Of a DNA stretch of 64,000 bases, positions 1-9,160 are shown one piece after another. The notes beneath the pieces are model-generated. The model ran no database searches and was not told where the DNA came from. It saw only the letters and a program-made list of their open reading frames with translations. The stretch is from Catenulispora sp. EB89 (GTDB lineage Bacteria; Actinomycetota; Actinomycetes; Streptomycetales; Catenulisporaceae), in NCBI RefSeq assembly GCF_041261445.1, contig NZ_JBGCCU010000026.1:62001-126000 (forward strand), given 5' to 3'. The position numbers were made by a program, and so were the translations under genes. Numbering within the stretch: position 1 is the stretch's first letter; each line of letters starts with the position of its first letter.

Positions 1-1679
1 GGCACCTCCCATTCGGGGTTCCGCGGAAGCTTGGCCTTGCTCGCCCGGTTCATCTGGCAGCGCACCTCGCCGTCCGGCTCGCTGGCCCGGAGCACCGGCA
101 GCATCACCTGGGAGAAGAACTCCCGGTCGAAGATCACGGCCACGCTGCTGTACTGCAGCGCCCAGCGCACCACCAGATCAGGGGTCTGACCGATGATGCG
201 CTCGGCGATATAGGCGATCACCGGCCCCGGAGCCTCGACGATCTCCTTGGCCGCGGCCGCCGTGACGCCCCGCGGCAGGATCGCGGCGTATCCGGTGACG
301 AGGACGGGCAGCCGGTCGCTGCGCTCCGTCACCGCCTGGACCACGGCCGGGTCGTCGATGCCGTGGCGGTGCAGGAGTTCGCGGACCTCCTGTTCCTCGA
401 ACCGGACCGCTTCGATGGCGCCCCGGCGGAGGATCTCGGCGTCGGGCAGCAGGTCGCGGAAGTCGTACCGGCAGGCGATCACGACGCGCAGCCTGCCGTG
501 CGTGGCCCGGTGGACACGTTCGAGCATCGCGAACAGGGCTTCGAGCCGCTGCCTGTCCAGACTGCCCAACTGGTACAGGTCGTCGAGGTTGTCCAGGATG
601 AGGACGAAGGGCCCGAGGCTTTCCGTCTCGTCGGCGAACCGGTGCTCCACCTCCGCCGCGTCGACCCCGGTGCCGGTCACGATCGACGCACCGCCGTCCC
701 CAGCCGGGATAAGCAGGTCCCGATAGCGGTCGTACTCGTCGAGGAACCCCTCGAAGCGGCGGTCGTCCAACAGCCTGCCCAACCGGGCCGCGGCCGCGAC
801 CAGAAGCAGCCACGGACGTTCGAGCAGTTCGACCGTGCTGGTCGTCGCACCGTCGATCCAGGCGCAGGGGATCGGCAGCGGGCCGTCCAGGTCGGCGGCG
901 ACACAGCGCCGGGAGGTGAACCACCGGACGAGGGTCGTCTTTCCGGTGCCGCCGACCCCCTTGAGGCGAACCAGCCACGGCGCGTCCGGGACGTCGCCCA
1001 GCACATCGCCGAGCGCCTGCTGGAGCGAGGCGCGCTCGAGATACACGCTCGGCCTGGTCACCCGGAAGTCGTCGGCCCACGCGGCGCGGATCCGGGCCCG
1101 GCTACGGCAGCGCTCCCGCTCCGCGACCAGGACGTCGGGCAGCCGCCGCGATCGCGGTGGATCGTCGAGGATGTCGAGCAGGTTCCAGCACTCCGACAGG
1201 TCGAAGCGCTGATCCGCGGCCCGGAACAGGCCGACGAACACCGAGTGGGCCCGCTCGCCGTCCGCCAGAAGAAGGTGTCGGAGCTGTTCGTGGCCGGCCT
1301 GGCCGGGCCCGTCGAGACCGGCGTAATAGGTGGAAAGAGCCAACGACAGTTCACGCACATAGTCCGGCTCGACGGTCTCTTGCCAATGCTCCCAGAACGC
1401 GTCCGCGAGGGTGCCGGTGAGACGGTAACGCGTCGGCGTTCCATCGGCTCCGGCCGACGGCGCGGCCGGTGCGACCAGGAAACGGGTCGCGAGACTCTCG
1501 AGAGTGAGGTCGTTGGTCTGCAGAAGCGATGAGAACACGTCCTCGTCGAAGGTCCCGGCGATCGCGCACCGTGCCAGCACGTCCAGGGATGGACCGTCGA
1601 GCATCTTGATCACGGCGTCCGCGGTGGCCTGCCGCAATCGAGACCAGCGGTCTGGCTCGGCGTCCCCATCCGAATCCAT
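1..1679 (-). CDS. STAND-like P-loop NTPase, last gene of the operon, 3' end outside the window
   Basis: The frame is open from the ATG at 1679 to the left edge, giving about 559 codons without a stop. Near residue 230 it has a Walker A motif, LKGVGGTGKTTLVRWF, followed by a Walker B strand, FVLILDNLDDL, and then a probable sensor strand, LRVVIACRYDF. The order fits a STAND/AAA-type signalling ATPase. The N-terminal part (about 200 residues) is helical and not recognised. The start lies 8 bases after the stop of the CHAT gene. An in-frame GTG at 1691 would instead overlap that stop by four bases, so the start is uncertain. The effector or repeat region expected at the C-terminus of a STAND protein is missing from the window. 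Its place at the end of the operon suggests it acts with the CHAT-NTPase. Confidence 0.8.
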   Translation of the reverse strand, partial: MDSDGDAEPDRWSRLRQATADAVIKMLDGPSLDVLARCAIAGTFDEDVFSSLLQTNDLTLESLATRFLVAPAAPSAGADGTPTRYRLTGTLADAFWEHWQETVEPDYVRELSLALSTYYAGLDGPGQAGHEQLRHLLLADGERAHSVFVGLFRAADQRFDLSECWNLLDILDDPPRSRRLPDVLVAERERCRSRARIRAAWADDFRVTRPSVYLERASLQQALGDVLGDVPDAPWLVRLKGVGGTGKTTLVRWFTSRRCVAADLDGPLPIPCAWIDGATTSTVELLERPWLLLVAAAARLGRLLDDRRFEGFLDEYDRYRDLLIPAGDGGASIVTGTGVDAAEVEHRFADETESLGPFVLILDNLDDLYQLGSLDRQRLEALFAMLERVHRATHGRLRVVIACRYDFRDLLPDAEILRRGAIEAVRFEEQEVRELLHRHGIDDPAVVQAVTERSDRLPVLVTGYAAILPRGVTAAAAKEIVEAPGPVIAYIAERIIGQTPDLVVRWALQYSSVAVIFDREFFSQVMLPVLRASEPDGEVRCQMNRASKAKLPRNPEWEV

Positions 1680-1687
1680 CTCCCGTG

Positions 1688-3610
1688 TCACCCCCCTGCG
1701 GAATTCTGGAAGGCCGTGAGCCAGGCCAAGAAATTCTCGTGGAGCCAGGGCGCACCGGTGACCTGGCTTTTCTTCAGCAGAAAGGCGCCCAGGTCCGCGT
1801 CCCATTCGTACCCATATCTGGCGCACGCCTCACGGTACAAGGACCACAGGTCCTGGAGCGGGTAGCCGTCGACCTTGATGATCGGCACGCCGGGATCCCG
1901 CCAGCGGTCGGCCAGCGACTTGGCGGAATCGCCGCCGGTCGGCCGGCAGGAGACGATCACCCGGACCCGGCTCCCGGACCGCGACGCACTGACGGCCACG
2001 TTACGGATCTGGACGGCGAAGTCCTCCTGGTTCTCGTCCACGATCTGATCGAAGCTGTCGAGCGCGATCACCATGTCCCGCTCCATCTTGTCGGCGATCA
2101 GATCCAGGCAGTGCAGAACGGTCTCGAAGTGTTCGGGAACGGTCAGTGCGGCGGTTTCGGCGAGCTCCGCCCCCTGGCGCCCATGCCGTATCAGTTCCCC
2201 GAAATCCGTGTTCGGAAGCTCGGGCGCGAGCTGCCGGAAGGCTTCATCCGCCAGCTGCGCTATGGCGTCTCTCGGCGCGCGCCGCGCCTGGTTTGCGGCG
2301 AAGTCGACGTAGACGGCGAGCTGGCCGGTCTGGTGGCAGCTCAGGAGATAGGAGCAGACCAGATGGCTCTTGCCCGCCCCGGGGATCCCCGTCACGCCGG
2401 TCAGCGGGTGGTCGTCGAGCAGCTTCCGGTACTCGTCCACCCGGTCGAGCAACGATGTGCGCCACAGGACGTTCACACGGTTCACGTGTTCTCGGCTGTC
2501 GGCGAGCATCGCGGAGTAGCCGGGGAGCAGGACGTGGTCCCGCGAGCTGACGATGAAGACCGGGACGGCCCACGCGTGGTCGTCCACCACAACGCGTCGC
2601 TTGAGCTCGTGCCGGGCGACGTGCGCCGCGACATCCACGTCCGAGCCGTCGACCAGCTGCGCGTAGAACGTCTGCGCGAATTCTGTCGCCGCGCTGCCCT
2701 CGATGCGGGTCTGCATGGCCACGACCGTGCACGCGCGCCGCCCGCTCAGGTCCATGCGCGCCACCATGTCCATGGAATTGCACGTGTTGAGAATGAACAG
2801 GCGGGGCCCGTGCGAACTCCCCAGCGCGGGAAACAGCCTGTTGAGTTGGTCCGCGCCCAACGGATAGCGCCCCTGATGTTCATCAGAGCGCACAACCATC
2901 GCCGTCTCGTCATCGTACGGCGCGGAGTGGCCGATCAGGTGCACGATGTCCGGAGGGAAGTGGTCTAGTTCTCTCGTGAGATCGCTCCAGGCCGGCACGC
3001 GCATGACCTTCACACGCCACAGAGCAGCACGTTTGTTCACGGCGCGATAGACGGCGTCTATCTCGCTCTCTGCGCGAATCCGGTCCTCTTTGTCCGTCTC
3101 GCCGACGACGATCAGCACCTTCAAGGGGTGCATGCGGGGCGGAACGTGTGCATCCGGCGAGCCCAACTGCTTCTCTCGCAGGAAGATATGGCCGCGACGG
3201 CCGAACACGAACTCGTCGTCGATCCGCGTCAGCTCCCATGGAAGCCTGCTGAGATCCCCTTTGACGTCGAGATAGACCCGGGAGTGCGGCTGTCCGCCTT
3301 CCCCCGCACAGCGCGGACAGACGAGGAGCGACCGGGTCGCCTCCGGCACGACTTCGACGAGCAGCTTCCCCAGAATGTCCCCGATCTGCTCAGCGTTTTT
3401 GATCCGCAGCTGGCGGGTCCACAGCTGCCCCTGCATCCACTGATCCAGAGTGTGATTCGGAGCACCCGGTGGCGGGAGGCTTGCCGCAAGCAGCAAGCCT
3501 CCTGTCGGAGACGGATCGGGTTCGTCGCCGTTGCCCCACTGGTGGACGAAGACCGGGTAGCCGCCGCGGCTCTGATCGAGACCGTCGACCCTGATGCGTG
3601 CCGAGTGCAT
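1688..3610 (-). CDS. CHAT caspase-like peptidase fused to a P-loop NTPase
   Basis: This is a 640-residue two-part protein. The first part (about residues 160-360) is a CHAT-type caspase-like peptidase. The probable catalytic His is H228 in DIVHLIGHS and the Cys is C277 in LFILNTCNS. The second part has a Walker A motif at residues 408-415 (GIPGAGKS), a Walker B motif, DMVIALDSFDQI, and a sensor strand, RVRVIVSCRP. CHAT domains are self-activated or signal-activated proteases in bacterial conflict systems. Fusion to a STAND-like NTPase suggests nucleotide-gated proteolysis. The gene begins 2 bases after the upstream membrane-protein gene and ends 8 bases before the next NTPase, so it is operonic. 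It has no signal peptide or membrane segment and is probably cytosolic. The N-terminal 150 residues, with a single CPRC motif, are unassigned. The substrate is unknown. Confidence 0.9.
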   Translation of the reverse strand: MHSARIRVDGLDQSRGGYPVFVHQWGNGDEPDPSPTGGLLLAASLPPPGAPNHTLDQWMQGQLWTRQLRIKNAEQIGDILGKLLVEVVPEATRSLLVCPRCAGEGGQPHSRVYLDVKGDLSRLPWELTRIDDEFVFGRRGHIFLREKQLGSPDAHVPPRMHPLKVLIVVGETDKEDRIRAESEIDAVYRAVNKRAALWRVKVMRVPAWSDLTRELDHFPPDIVHLIGHSAPYDDETAMVVRSDEHQGRYPLGADQLNRLFPALGSSHGPRLFILNTCNSMDMVARMDLSGRRACTVVAMQTRIEGSAATEFAQTFYAQLVDGSDVDVAAHVARHELKRRVVVDDHAWAVPVFIVSSRDHVLLPGYSAMLADSREHVNRVNVLWRTSLLDRVDEYRKLLDDHPLTGVTGIPGAGKSHLVCSYLLSCHQTGQLAVYVDFAANQARRAPRDAIAQLADEAFRQLAPELPNTDFGELIRHGRQGAELAETAALTVPEHFETVLHCLDLIADKMERDMVIALDSFDQIVDENQEDFAVQIRNVAVSASRSGSRVRVIVSCRPTGGDSAKSLADRWRDPGVPIIKVDGYPLQDLWSLYREACARYGYEWDADLGAFLLKKSQVTGAPWLHENFLAWLTAFQNSAGG

Positions 3611-3612
3611 CG

Positions 3613-4218
3613 CTAGTTCCCGTCACCGGCCTTGCCGGCCAGCGGGAAGTACTCGTCGGCCAGAGCCACCAGGCTCGCGTGGGAAGCCCGCAGCTCTGCC
3701 TCGGCGTTCTCGGCGTCGGGATCCCCGGCGGCGTCGTCCTCACCCCGGTACTCATTCCACAAACTCGCTCGCTGCTGGGCCTTCTTCCCGGTGCTCCGAG
3801 CAACAGCAGCCATCGCCTCGCCGCCGGCGGCGCGCCGCTCCGCGGCACGGGACTTGCTCCGCTCCTGCTCGGCCTCGTTGTGGGCGTGGTCCGCCGCCGT
3901 CGTGGCGCGCGCCACCGAGTCGCGCTGGATCGACGTGCCGAACAGCACTCCGGCGGCGCCGAAGACGATCGCCTGCAGACCACCGAGGAGGCTGTTCATG
4001 TGATCCCACTGCGCGTCGGCGCGCTTGATCATCATGAACGCCACCATGCCGAGGTAGAAGACCAGGACGAAGGCTGCCGCGTAGCGGGCTGAGCGGACCG
4101 TGTCCGCCGGTTTGCGACCCCCGCCCGCCGCGGCCGAACGCTCCCGAGACGTCGTCCCCTCGGCGGCGGATGCCGTGCTCTCGGTCGGCACCGCTGCTTC
4201 CCCTGTGGTGTCAGCCAC
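3613..4218 (-). CDS. Small two-helix membrane protein with charged helical tail
   Basis: I start this 201-residue protein at the GTG at 4218, which has a GGAGGGG ribosome site just upstream and overlaps the preceding gene by 8 bases. The N-terminal 50 residues are polar and low-complexity. Two hydrophobic segments follow, AAFVLVFYLGMVAFMMIK and LLGGLQAIVFGAAGVLFGT, then a long Arg/Glu/Ala-rich stretch likely to be helical or coiled coil (HNEAEQERSKSRAAERRA). I do not recognise a family. Its position between a polytopic membrane protein and the CHAT-NTPase suggests an adaptor between membrane and cytosolic parts of the system, which is inference only. The open frame runs further upstream to 4668, but that extension overlaps the neighbouring gene and has shadow-like composition. 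Confidence 0.8.
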   Translation of the reverse strand: MADTTGEAAVPTESTASAAEGTTSRERSAAAGGGRKPADTVRSARYAAAFVLVFYLGMVAFMMIKRADAQWDHMNSLLGGLQAIVFGAAGVLFGTSIQRDSVARATTAADHAHNEAEQERSKSRAAERRAAGGEAMAAVARSTGKKAQQRASLWNEYRGEDDAAGDPDAENAEAELRASHASLVALADEYFPLAGKAGDGN

Positions 4219-5527
4219 CGTTCCCCTCCAGTAGCGATCTCTCTGCGTGACTCTTGCGCTCGGGTCCGTTCCGGTGAGGCGAGCGAACCAAGGCAAGACC
4301 GATGACGATGGCGACCGCGAGCGCGTCTGCTCCGCCCCAGACCACTGACTCCGACAGGAACGGCGCTGGGAATCCCTCCGCCGGACCCGGCAGCAGGCCG
4401 ACGAAAGCGAGCACGCACTGCGCGGCCAGGAACGCGGTGAGCCCTCTCGCCCACACGGCGGCCCAACGGTTCTCGATGCCGCGCGCGATCCACCACAACA
4501 GGCCGACGATGACGGCGAACGCCACGGCGAGCCCGAAGAGCAGCCCGACGACGATGCCCGTGCCCAGTGGCACCAGCTGCCGCACCGCTGACCCCGGTGA
4601 GGCGTCGGCCAGGTGCGCCAATCGAAGGCGCACGGTCGCCGAGGGATCCGTCCCCAGGAAGGGCTCACGTGCGCTCGCGAAGTCGTGGGATGCCGTTCCC
4701 CAGACCAGAATCCAGCCGACGCAGACGACGACCGTGCCGACCAGAAGCGGCCAAGAGCCCTCCGCTACAGGTCGGGACTCCTTGAACTCCGCAGCGCGCC
4801 AAGCCGTGACCCCGCCGACGAGCATCGCCACGGACGCCAGGTCGCGGGTGAAGGCGAAGGCCAGGACCCAGACGGCCGGCGCCAGTGCCAAGCGCGCCGA
4901 CGCGCTGATGGCCAACCGGCCGATGCGCGGGGTGCTGAGGAGGCGCGCCAGCCAGCCGAGCAGGACGACGTACAGGAACGGCTCGGCCCAGTTCGTGGCG
5001 GACGTGGTGCTGCCGGGCCCGGCGAGATGTCCGGTGGGACGCGCCGCGATCTCCGCCCCGATGAGCACCGGCAGTGGCAGCGCCAGCACTATGGCGGCGG
5101 CTTTGGACTTCCCGGCGCGGGTCGCGCTGCCGACAGCGGACGTCACCGAGGCCGCCACGAGGGTCGTGATCAGACCGAGCGCCACGACGACCTGCTGGGC
5201 GGCCGCGTGGGCCTCGGTCCCGCCGAGCGCCATCCGGGACAGGATCCCGAAGGTCGCCAGAACGGCAGCGACGCTGAGCACGCCGAGGGGCGCGAGCATC
5301 CGGTAGTCCGCGGACCTCGCGGAGGCGAAGCACTGGAGCAGGCAGTACACGCACATCACGAGGTAGAGCGCGCAAAGAACGCTGGAGGTCGGGCCGCTGG
5401 TGACGTGGTTCCCGCTGAGCTCGACCACCGTGGCCACGACGAGTGCCGTCGCCGCCAGGCCCACGGTGACGACGCCGGCCATCGCGAGCTCGCGGACCGT
5501 GGCGGGCGACAGATCCGGAGAGCTCAC
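4211..5527 (-). CDS. Polytopic membrane protein of the tubulin/vWA operon
   Basis: This is a 438-residue protein with about 10-12 predicted membrane helices spread along its length, for example VVTVGLAATALVVATVV near the start and GIVVGLLFGLAVAFAVIVGL near residue 350. It has no recognisable transporter motif and ends in a short charged tail. The ATG overlaps the stop of the upstream GAP1-N-like gene by four bases (5524-5527), which indicates translational coupling. In this operon the protein may provide the membrane platform or channel of the system, but nothing in the sequence proves that. It is not related by eye to known ABC, MFS or secretion components. Confidence 0.85.
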   Translation of the reverse strand: MSSPDLSPATVRELAMAGVVTVGLAATALVVATVVELSGNHVTSGPTSSVLCALYLVMCVYCLLQCFASARSADYRMLAPLGVLSVAAVLATFGILSRMALGGTEAHAAAQQVVVALGLITTLVAASVTSAVGSATRAGKSKAAAIVLALPLPVLIGAEIAARPTGHLAGPGSTTSATNWAEPFLYVVLLGWLARLLSTPRIGRLAISASARLALAPAVWVLAFAFTRDLASVAMLVGGVTAWRAAEFKESRPVAEGSWPLLVGTVVVCVGWILVWGTASHDFASAREPFLGTDPSATVRLRLAHLADASPGSAVRQLVPLGTGIVVGLLFGLAVAFAVIVGLLWWIARGIENRWAAVWARGLTAFLAAQCVLAFVGLLPGPAEGFPAPFLSESVVWGGADALAVAIVIGLALVRSPHRNGPERKSHAERSLLEGNGG

Positions 5528-7080
5528 CGCGGGCTGCCCAGAATCAGGGTCAGGGCGGCGAGGACCATCGCGAACGCCATCACGTAGGCATAGATGACAA
5601 GAGTCAGGCCCCGGTCCGGGCCGGATTGTTCGTCGACTGATGGCGCGGTGAGCGGCGGCATGGGTTTCCGGCGGGCTTCGGGGGGTTCGACCGTTGGCAC
5701 GTGAACGACTGGCGACTCGGGCGGACGCGTTGTGCCGACCGCGCTGGTGATGGGACCGGAACTGGAATGCTGCTGGTCAGACGATGAGCGCTGGTAGCTA
5801 CGGTCGGCACCGACCGGCGGAACCGTTGGGGCCGGCGATGTCGGGCCGAGCGCCGGAGGTGCCGCCGTCGCCATACCGGACGGCTCCTTGTTGTCACCTG
5901 CCGGGGTGGGCTGCTTCTGATCTTCTTCTGCCGGGTCCGGACTCCGGTGCCCTGTCGCCGGGTCAGCAGAGCCCGAGTCAAGGTCCTGGTTTGGGCCGAG
6001 GTCCGAGTCCGAGCCCGAGCCCGAGTCCAGATCCTGGTCTGGACCGAGGCCCGAGCTCAGGTCCTGGTCCTGGTCCTGGTCTGGGCCGAGGTCCGAGTCC
6101 GAGTCCGGGTCCGGGTCCGGGTCCAGGTTCAGGTCCAGGTCCTCGTGCCGGTCCTCTTCCCGGTCCGCGACGGGGTCCACCCGCCGGTCCGGCGGTCCTA
6201 CTTGCGGCACCACCGGAGAATGGGTCGGTACGCCCCACCTGGTCAGATGACCGCGGATCGTCTCCTGATGGCCTTCGATTCTGTGGTCGAGGACCGCCGC
6301 CACGCCGTCCGAGCCGTCGCGCCGGTAGTAGTCGGCGAGGACCGAGGCGATTTCGGACATCGGGCTCTGATCGGGCTCCGGGACATCCAGATCGATCAGC
6401 CGGCGCCGGATCTCGTAGCCGGTCTTCGCCTGCTCTTCGGAGATGAAACACAACCGTGGAAGGCTCTTCTGTGACTCGTCGTACCTCGTCTCGTGCACGG
6501 AGAAGCCCTTGCGAAGCGATGCGGGCGCCTGGTTCGCGACCTCGATCAGCAGGTCCCTGCGAAGCTCCGGACGCGCTTTGACGACCAGGTTCTGATCGTG
6601 GCAGACCAGCTCGACGATCAGCCGCCGCATCGCGGGCGTCGAAGTGACCTGCCAAGAACGCTTGGTCTCCTCGACCCGTCCCCGGAACTCCGTGTCGGTC
6701 AGCTCAGGCAGTTTTCCCCCCTCCGCTTCGCCCAGCCACGGCCAGTCCCACATCGCGACAGCCGCGTCCGGAGTCAGGACGTTGCAGGGGGCGATGAGGA
6801 TATGTGCGCGCGATGTCAGCCGTTGGAGCGGCGCCGTCTCCCGATAGGCGAGCATCGCCCATTGGTGATCCGTGCCGAACCGCCGGTAGAAGAGGTTCCC
6901 GCCGTTGGGCAGGTCCGGGCTGGCTGCGACATGGCTGCCCAGGTAGAGGGCTCCGACCAAGATGTCGAGCTCTTCATCCGGCATGGTGTACCTGACGGGG
7001 ACGACGCCCTTGCCAGGCCGGTGTTCGTAGACGATCTGCTGGATGAGGCTCTCGGCCTCGGTGATCCCGTCACCCGGCAT
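5524..7080 (-). CDS. GAP1-N-like domain protein with acidic repeat linker and C-terminal membrane anchor
   Basis: This is a 518-residue protein. Residues 1-290 are clearly paralogous to the N-terminal part of the next upstream gene: both share QIVYEH, PVRYT, FSVHETRYDESQ, LPRLCF and RRRLIDLD. I tentatively relate this domain to the GTPase-associated (GAP1-N) families found beside P-loop GTPases. It is followed by an extremely acidic Asp/Ser/Pro/Gln repeat region (about residues 315-375, DNA around 5976-6140), a Pro/Thr-rich stretch, and one C-terminal membrane helix (LVIYAYVMAFAMVLAALTLIL). The topology predicts a cytosolic domain tethered by a long disordered arm. The ATG at 7080 follows the GTPase stop by 6 bases and has a GGGAGG site. 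Confidence 0.85.
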   Translation of the reverse strand: MPGDGITEAESLIQQIVYEHRPGKGVVPVRYTMPDEELDILVGALYLGSHVAASPDLPNGGNLFYRRFGTDHQWAMLAYRETAPLQRLTSRAHILIAPCNVLTPDAAVAMWDWPWLGEAEGGKLPELTDTEFRGRVEETKRSWQVTSTPAMRRLIVELVCHDQNLVVKARPELRRDLLIEVANQAPASLRKGFSVHETRYDESQKSLPRLCFISEEQAKTGYEIRRRLIDLDVPEPDQSPMSEIASVLADYYRRDGSDGVAAVLDHRIEGHQETIRGHLTRWGVPTHSPVVPQVGPPDRRVDPVADREEDRHEDLDLNLDPDPDPDSDSDLGPDQDQDQDLSSGLGPDQDLDSGSGSDSDLGPNQDLDSGSADPATGHRSPDPAEEDQKQPTPAGDNKEPSGMATAAPPALGPTSPAPTVPPVGADRSYQRSSSDQQHSSSGPITSAVGTTRPPESPVVHVPTVEPPEARRKPMPPLTAPSVDEQSGPDRGLTLVIYAYVMAFAMVLAALTLILGSPR

Positions 7081-7086
7081 GGCCGT

Positions 7087-9051
7087 CTACCTCCCGATCC
7101 GTTCGGCGCCCGGCGTGGTGATGACCCCGGCCATGGCCAAGATCGCGGCCAGCGGCTCCAGCACGCGGCGCGGCCTGAGCCCCCGGGGGTACCGCCGATC
7201 CGTGTCGCCGGCCTTGGACCCGGTCGCGGAGAGGAAGTGCAGCGTGCACCGCGCGCTCCTGTCGACCGGCCCCAGCCAGGGTTCCGCGCCCTGCTGGAAG
7301 AGGTAGGAGTACACGTCCCGGCTCTCCTCCCGAGCCAGATCGGGGTCCAGCGGACCCGATCCCCCGCGGCCCAGCCATTTGCCGACGACCGGGTCGAAGC
7401 GCAGCTCGTCGGCCTTGGCCACGACCACCGCCGCGGTGATGGCCTCCAGTCCCTGCTCCCGGCGGATCGGGGTGATCCGGTCGAGCACCCCGGCGTAGGT
7501 CTCGTCGGCCTCCGGGCGGCCGGCATTGATCCGGTTGCGCTCGATATGCCGGGGATCGACGACGAAGATGAGCGCCTCGACGGCCAGCAGGAACCGTGCG
7601 TCCTTGCCCTTCGGCTCCTTGAGGCTCTCGCCTCCGACGTCGAAGAAGACGACGGGCCGCCATTCGTCTCCGCGGCCGATGCGGAAGGCGGCGACGAACT
7701 CGACCCCGGCCTCGGTCGCCTTGGTGGCGTCCAGCGCCACGGAGTCCTCGAACAGCGGGTCGATGTGGCTCCGCTTGAACGCCCGGTGCTTCGCCCGGTC
7801 GAGGATCTCCACGTCGAGCCGGTGTTGCGCCAGGCCGTCCCGCGTGAGCTCGTGGACCATCGCCGCCAGAAGCGTCGACTTACCGGTGTCCGCCGTGCCG
7901 ACGAAGCCGATCACCAACGGCTTTCCGAGGCGTACGTAGTCGACGGGGAGGTAGTGCGCCTCGGGGAAGTCACCCGACGGGTTCGTGCATTTGACCTCGC
8001 CGTCGACGAGGGCTTCGGCGCGTTTGAGCGGGTTGCCGATCTCGTCCAGGTCCACCGTGGCCTCGCCCGGCCCGTTGCGGTCGACCACCACTGTGCGCCG
8101 ATCCCAGACGAACTCGTCGAGGCACGTGGGGCACCGCACCAGGGAATCATCGGTGCCCGCGGGCGGGGTAGACGGACCGTTGGTCATGGGTACATCCCAT
8201 TTCTGGAGCAGATGTCGAATGGTTCGCGCATCCGGGCCGAGCCTGGTGTCCAGGGCCGCCAGGACCGCGGTCCGACCGCCGGAAGTGAAAGCGTTCACCA
8301 GGACGCCGGACACACTCGCCGACAGATCCGGGTCGGACTCGGCCCGGTCCAAATCGATCAGCCGGCGCCGGATCTCGAAGCCGGACGGCGGCTGCTCTTC
8401 GGTGACGAAACACAACCGTGGAAGGTCGCGCTGGGATTCGTCATAGCGGGTCTCGTGGACCGAGAATCCGTCGAGGAGAGCGGGAGCCTGCTGCGCGACC
8501 GCCGCCAGAAGATCCCTGCGCATCCTCGGGTGCGCCTTGACCGCCAACGGCTGCTGGTGGCACACCAGCTCCACGAGCAGACGGTGCGTGGCCGGCGTGA
8601 GCGCGGGCTGCCAGGACGCCGTGACCGCGCTCGCCGTCCGCCGGAAAGCGTCGAAGGTCACCTCCGGAAGCGGCTGCTCACCGCCCGGTCCCGTCGCAGC
8701 ACTCCCCATCGACCAGGGCCACTGCCACATCGTCAGGGCCGCGTCGGGGGTCAGCACGGTGCTGGGGCCGATCAGCACGTGGGCTCGGGAGGTGAACCGC
8801 TGCGCGGCCTCGCTCTGCCGGAAGATGAGGAGCGCCCAGCGGTCGTCCGACCCGAACCGTCGGAAGTACAGGTTCCCCTCCGTCGGCAGATCGCGATCGG
8901 CATGGATGTGACGCGACAGGTGCAAGCGCTGTTCCAGCCGGTCGAGGTCGGCCTCGGGCACGGTGTATCGAACCGGCGCGACGCCGCGTCTGGCTGTGTG
9001 CTCGTACACGATCTGGAAGAAGCAGTCGCCCGCCAAAGGTCCCCCCACCAC
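7087..9051 (-). CDS. GAP1-N-like domain fused to TRAFAC-type (double-GTPase-like) P-loop GTPase
   Basis: This is a 654-residue protein starting at the GTG at 9051, with GGAGG five bases upstream; a second GTG follows directly. The open frame extends to 10167, but the extra part only shadows the kinase-like gene. Residues 1-300 match the N-terminal domain of the downstream neighbour. A short zinc-ribbon-like element follows (CPTCLDEF, then another Cys). The GTPase domain has a P-loop at residues 382-393 (GFVGTADTGKST), a DxxG motif near 467-476 (VVFFDVGGES), and an NKxD-like element, VVVAKADEL. This resembles the double-GTPase 2 type found in actinobacterial conflict-type neighbourhoods. I infer that it is the nucleotide switch of the system and that the shared N-terminal domain regulates it. 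Confidence 0.88.
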   Translation of the reverse strand: MVGGPLAGDCFFQIVYEHTARRGVAPVRYTVPEADLDRLEQRLHLSRHIHADRDLPTEGNLYFRRFGSDDRWALLIFRQSEAAQRFTSRAHVLIGPSTVLTPDAALTMWQWPWSMGSAATGPGGEQPLPEVTFDAFRRTASAVTASWQPALTPATHRLLVELVCHQQPLAVKAHPRMRRDLLAAVAQQAPALLDGFSVHETRYDESQRDLPRLCFVTEEQPPSGFEIRRRLIDLDRAESDPDLSASVSGVLVNAFTSGGRTAVLAALDTRLGPDARTIRHLLQKWDVPMTNGPSTPPAGTDDSLVRCPTCLDEFVWDRRTVVVDRNGPGEATVDLDEIGNPLKRAEALVDGEVKCTNPSGDFPEAHYLPVDYVRLGKPLVIGFVGTADTGKSTLLAAMVHELTRDGLAQHRLDVEILDRAKHRAFKRSHIDPLFEDSVALDATKATEAGVEFVAAFRIGRGDEWRPVVFFDVGGESLKEPKGKDARFLLAVEALIFVVDPRHIERNRINAGRPEADETYAGVLDRITPIRREQGLEAITAAVVVAKADELRFDPVVGKWLGRGGSGPLDPDLAREESRDVYSYLFQQGAEPWLGPVDRSARCTLHFLSATGSKAGDTDRRYPRGLRPRRVLEPLAAILAMAGVITTPGAERIGR

Positions 9052-9160
9052 AGCTACCTCCGGCCCATCCGTGCACCGCACACTCTGACCGGGTCGGAGG
9101 TGGACGACGCGGCAATCGGCGCGGCTACCGGCGCGGCGACCGACGCGCGCCCGTGCCGAT

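Noticed and set aside
363..1532. 389-codon plus-strand open frame near the left edge
   Set aside because: It is antisense to the NTPase whose Walker motifs are clear on the minus strand.
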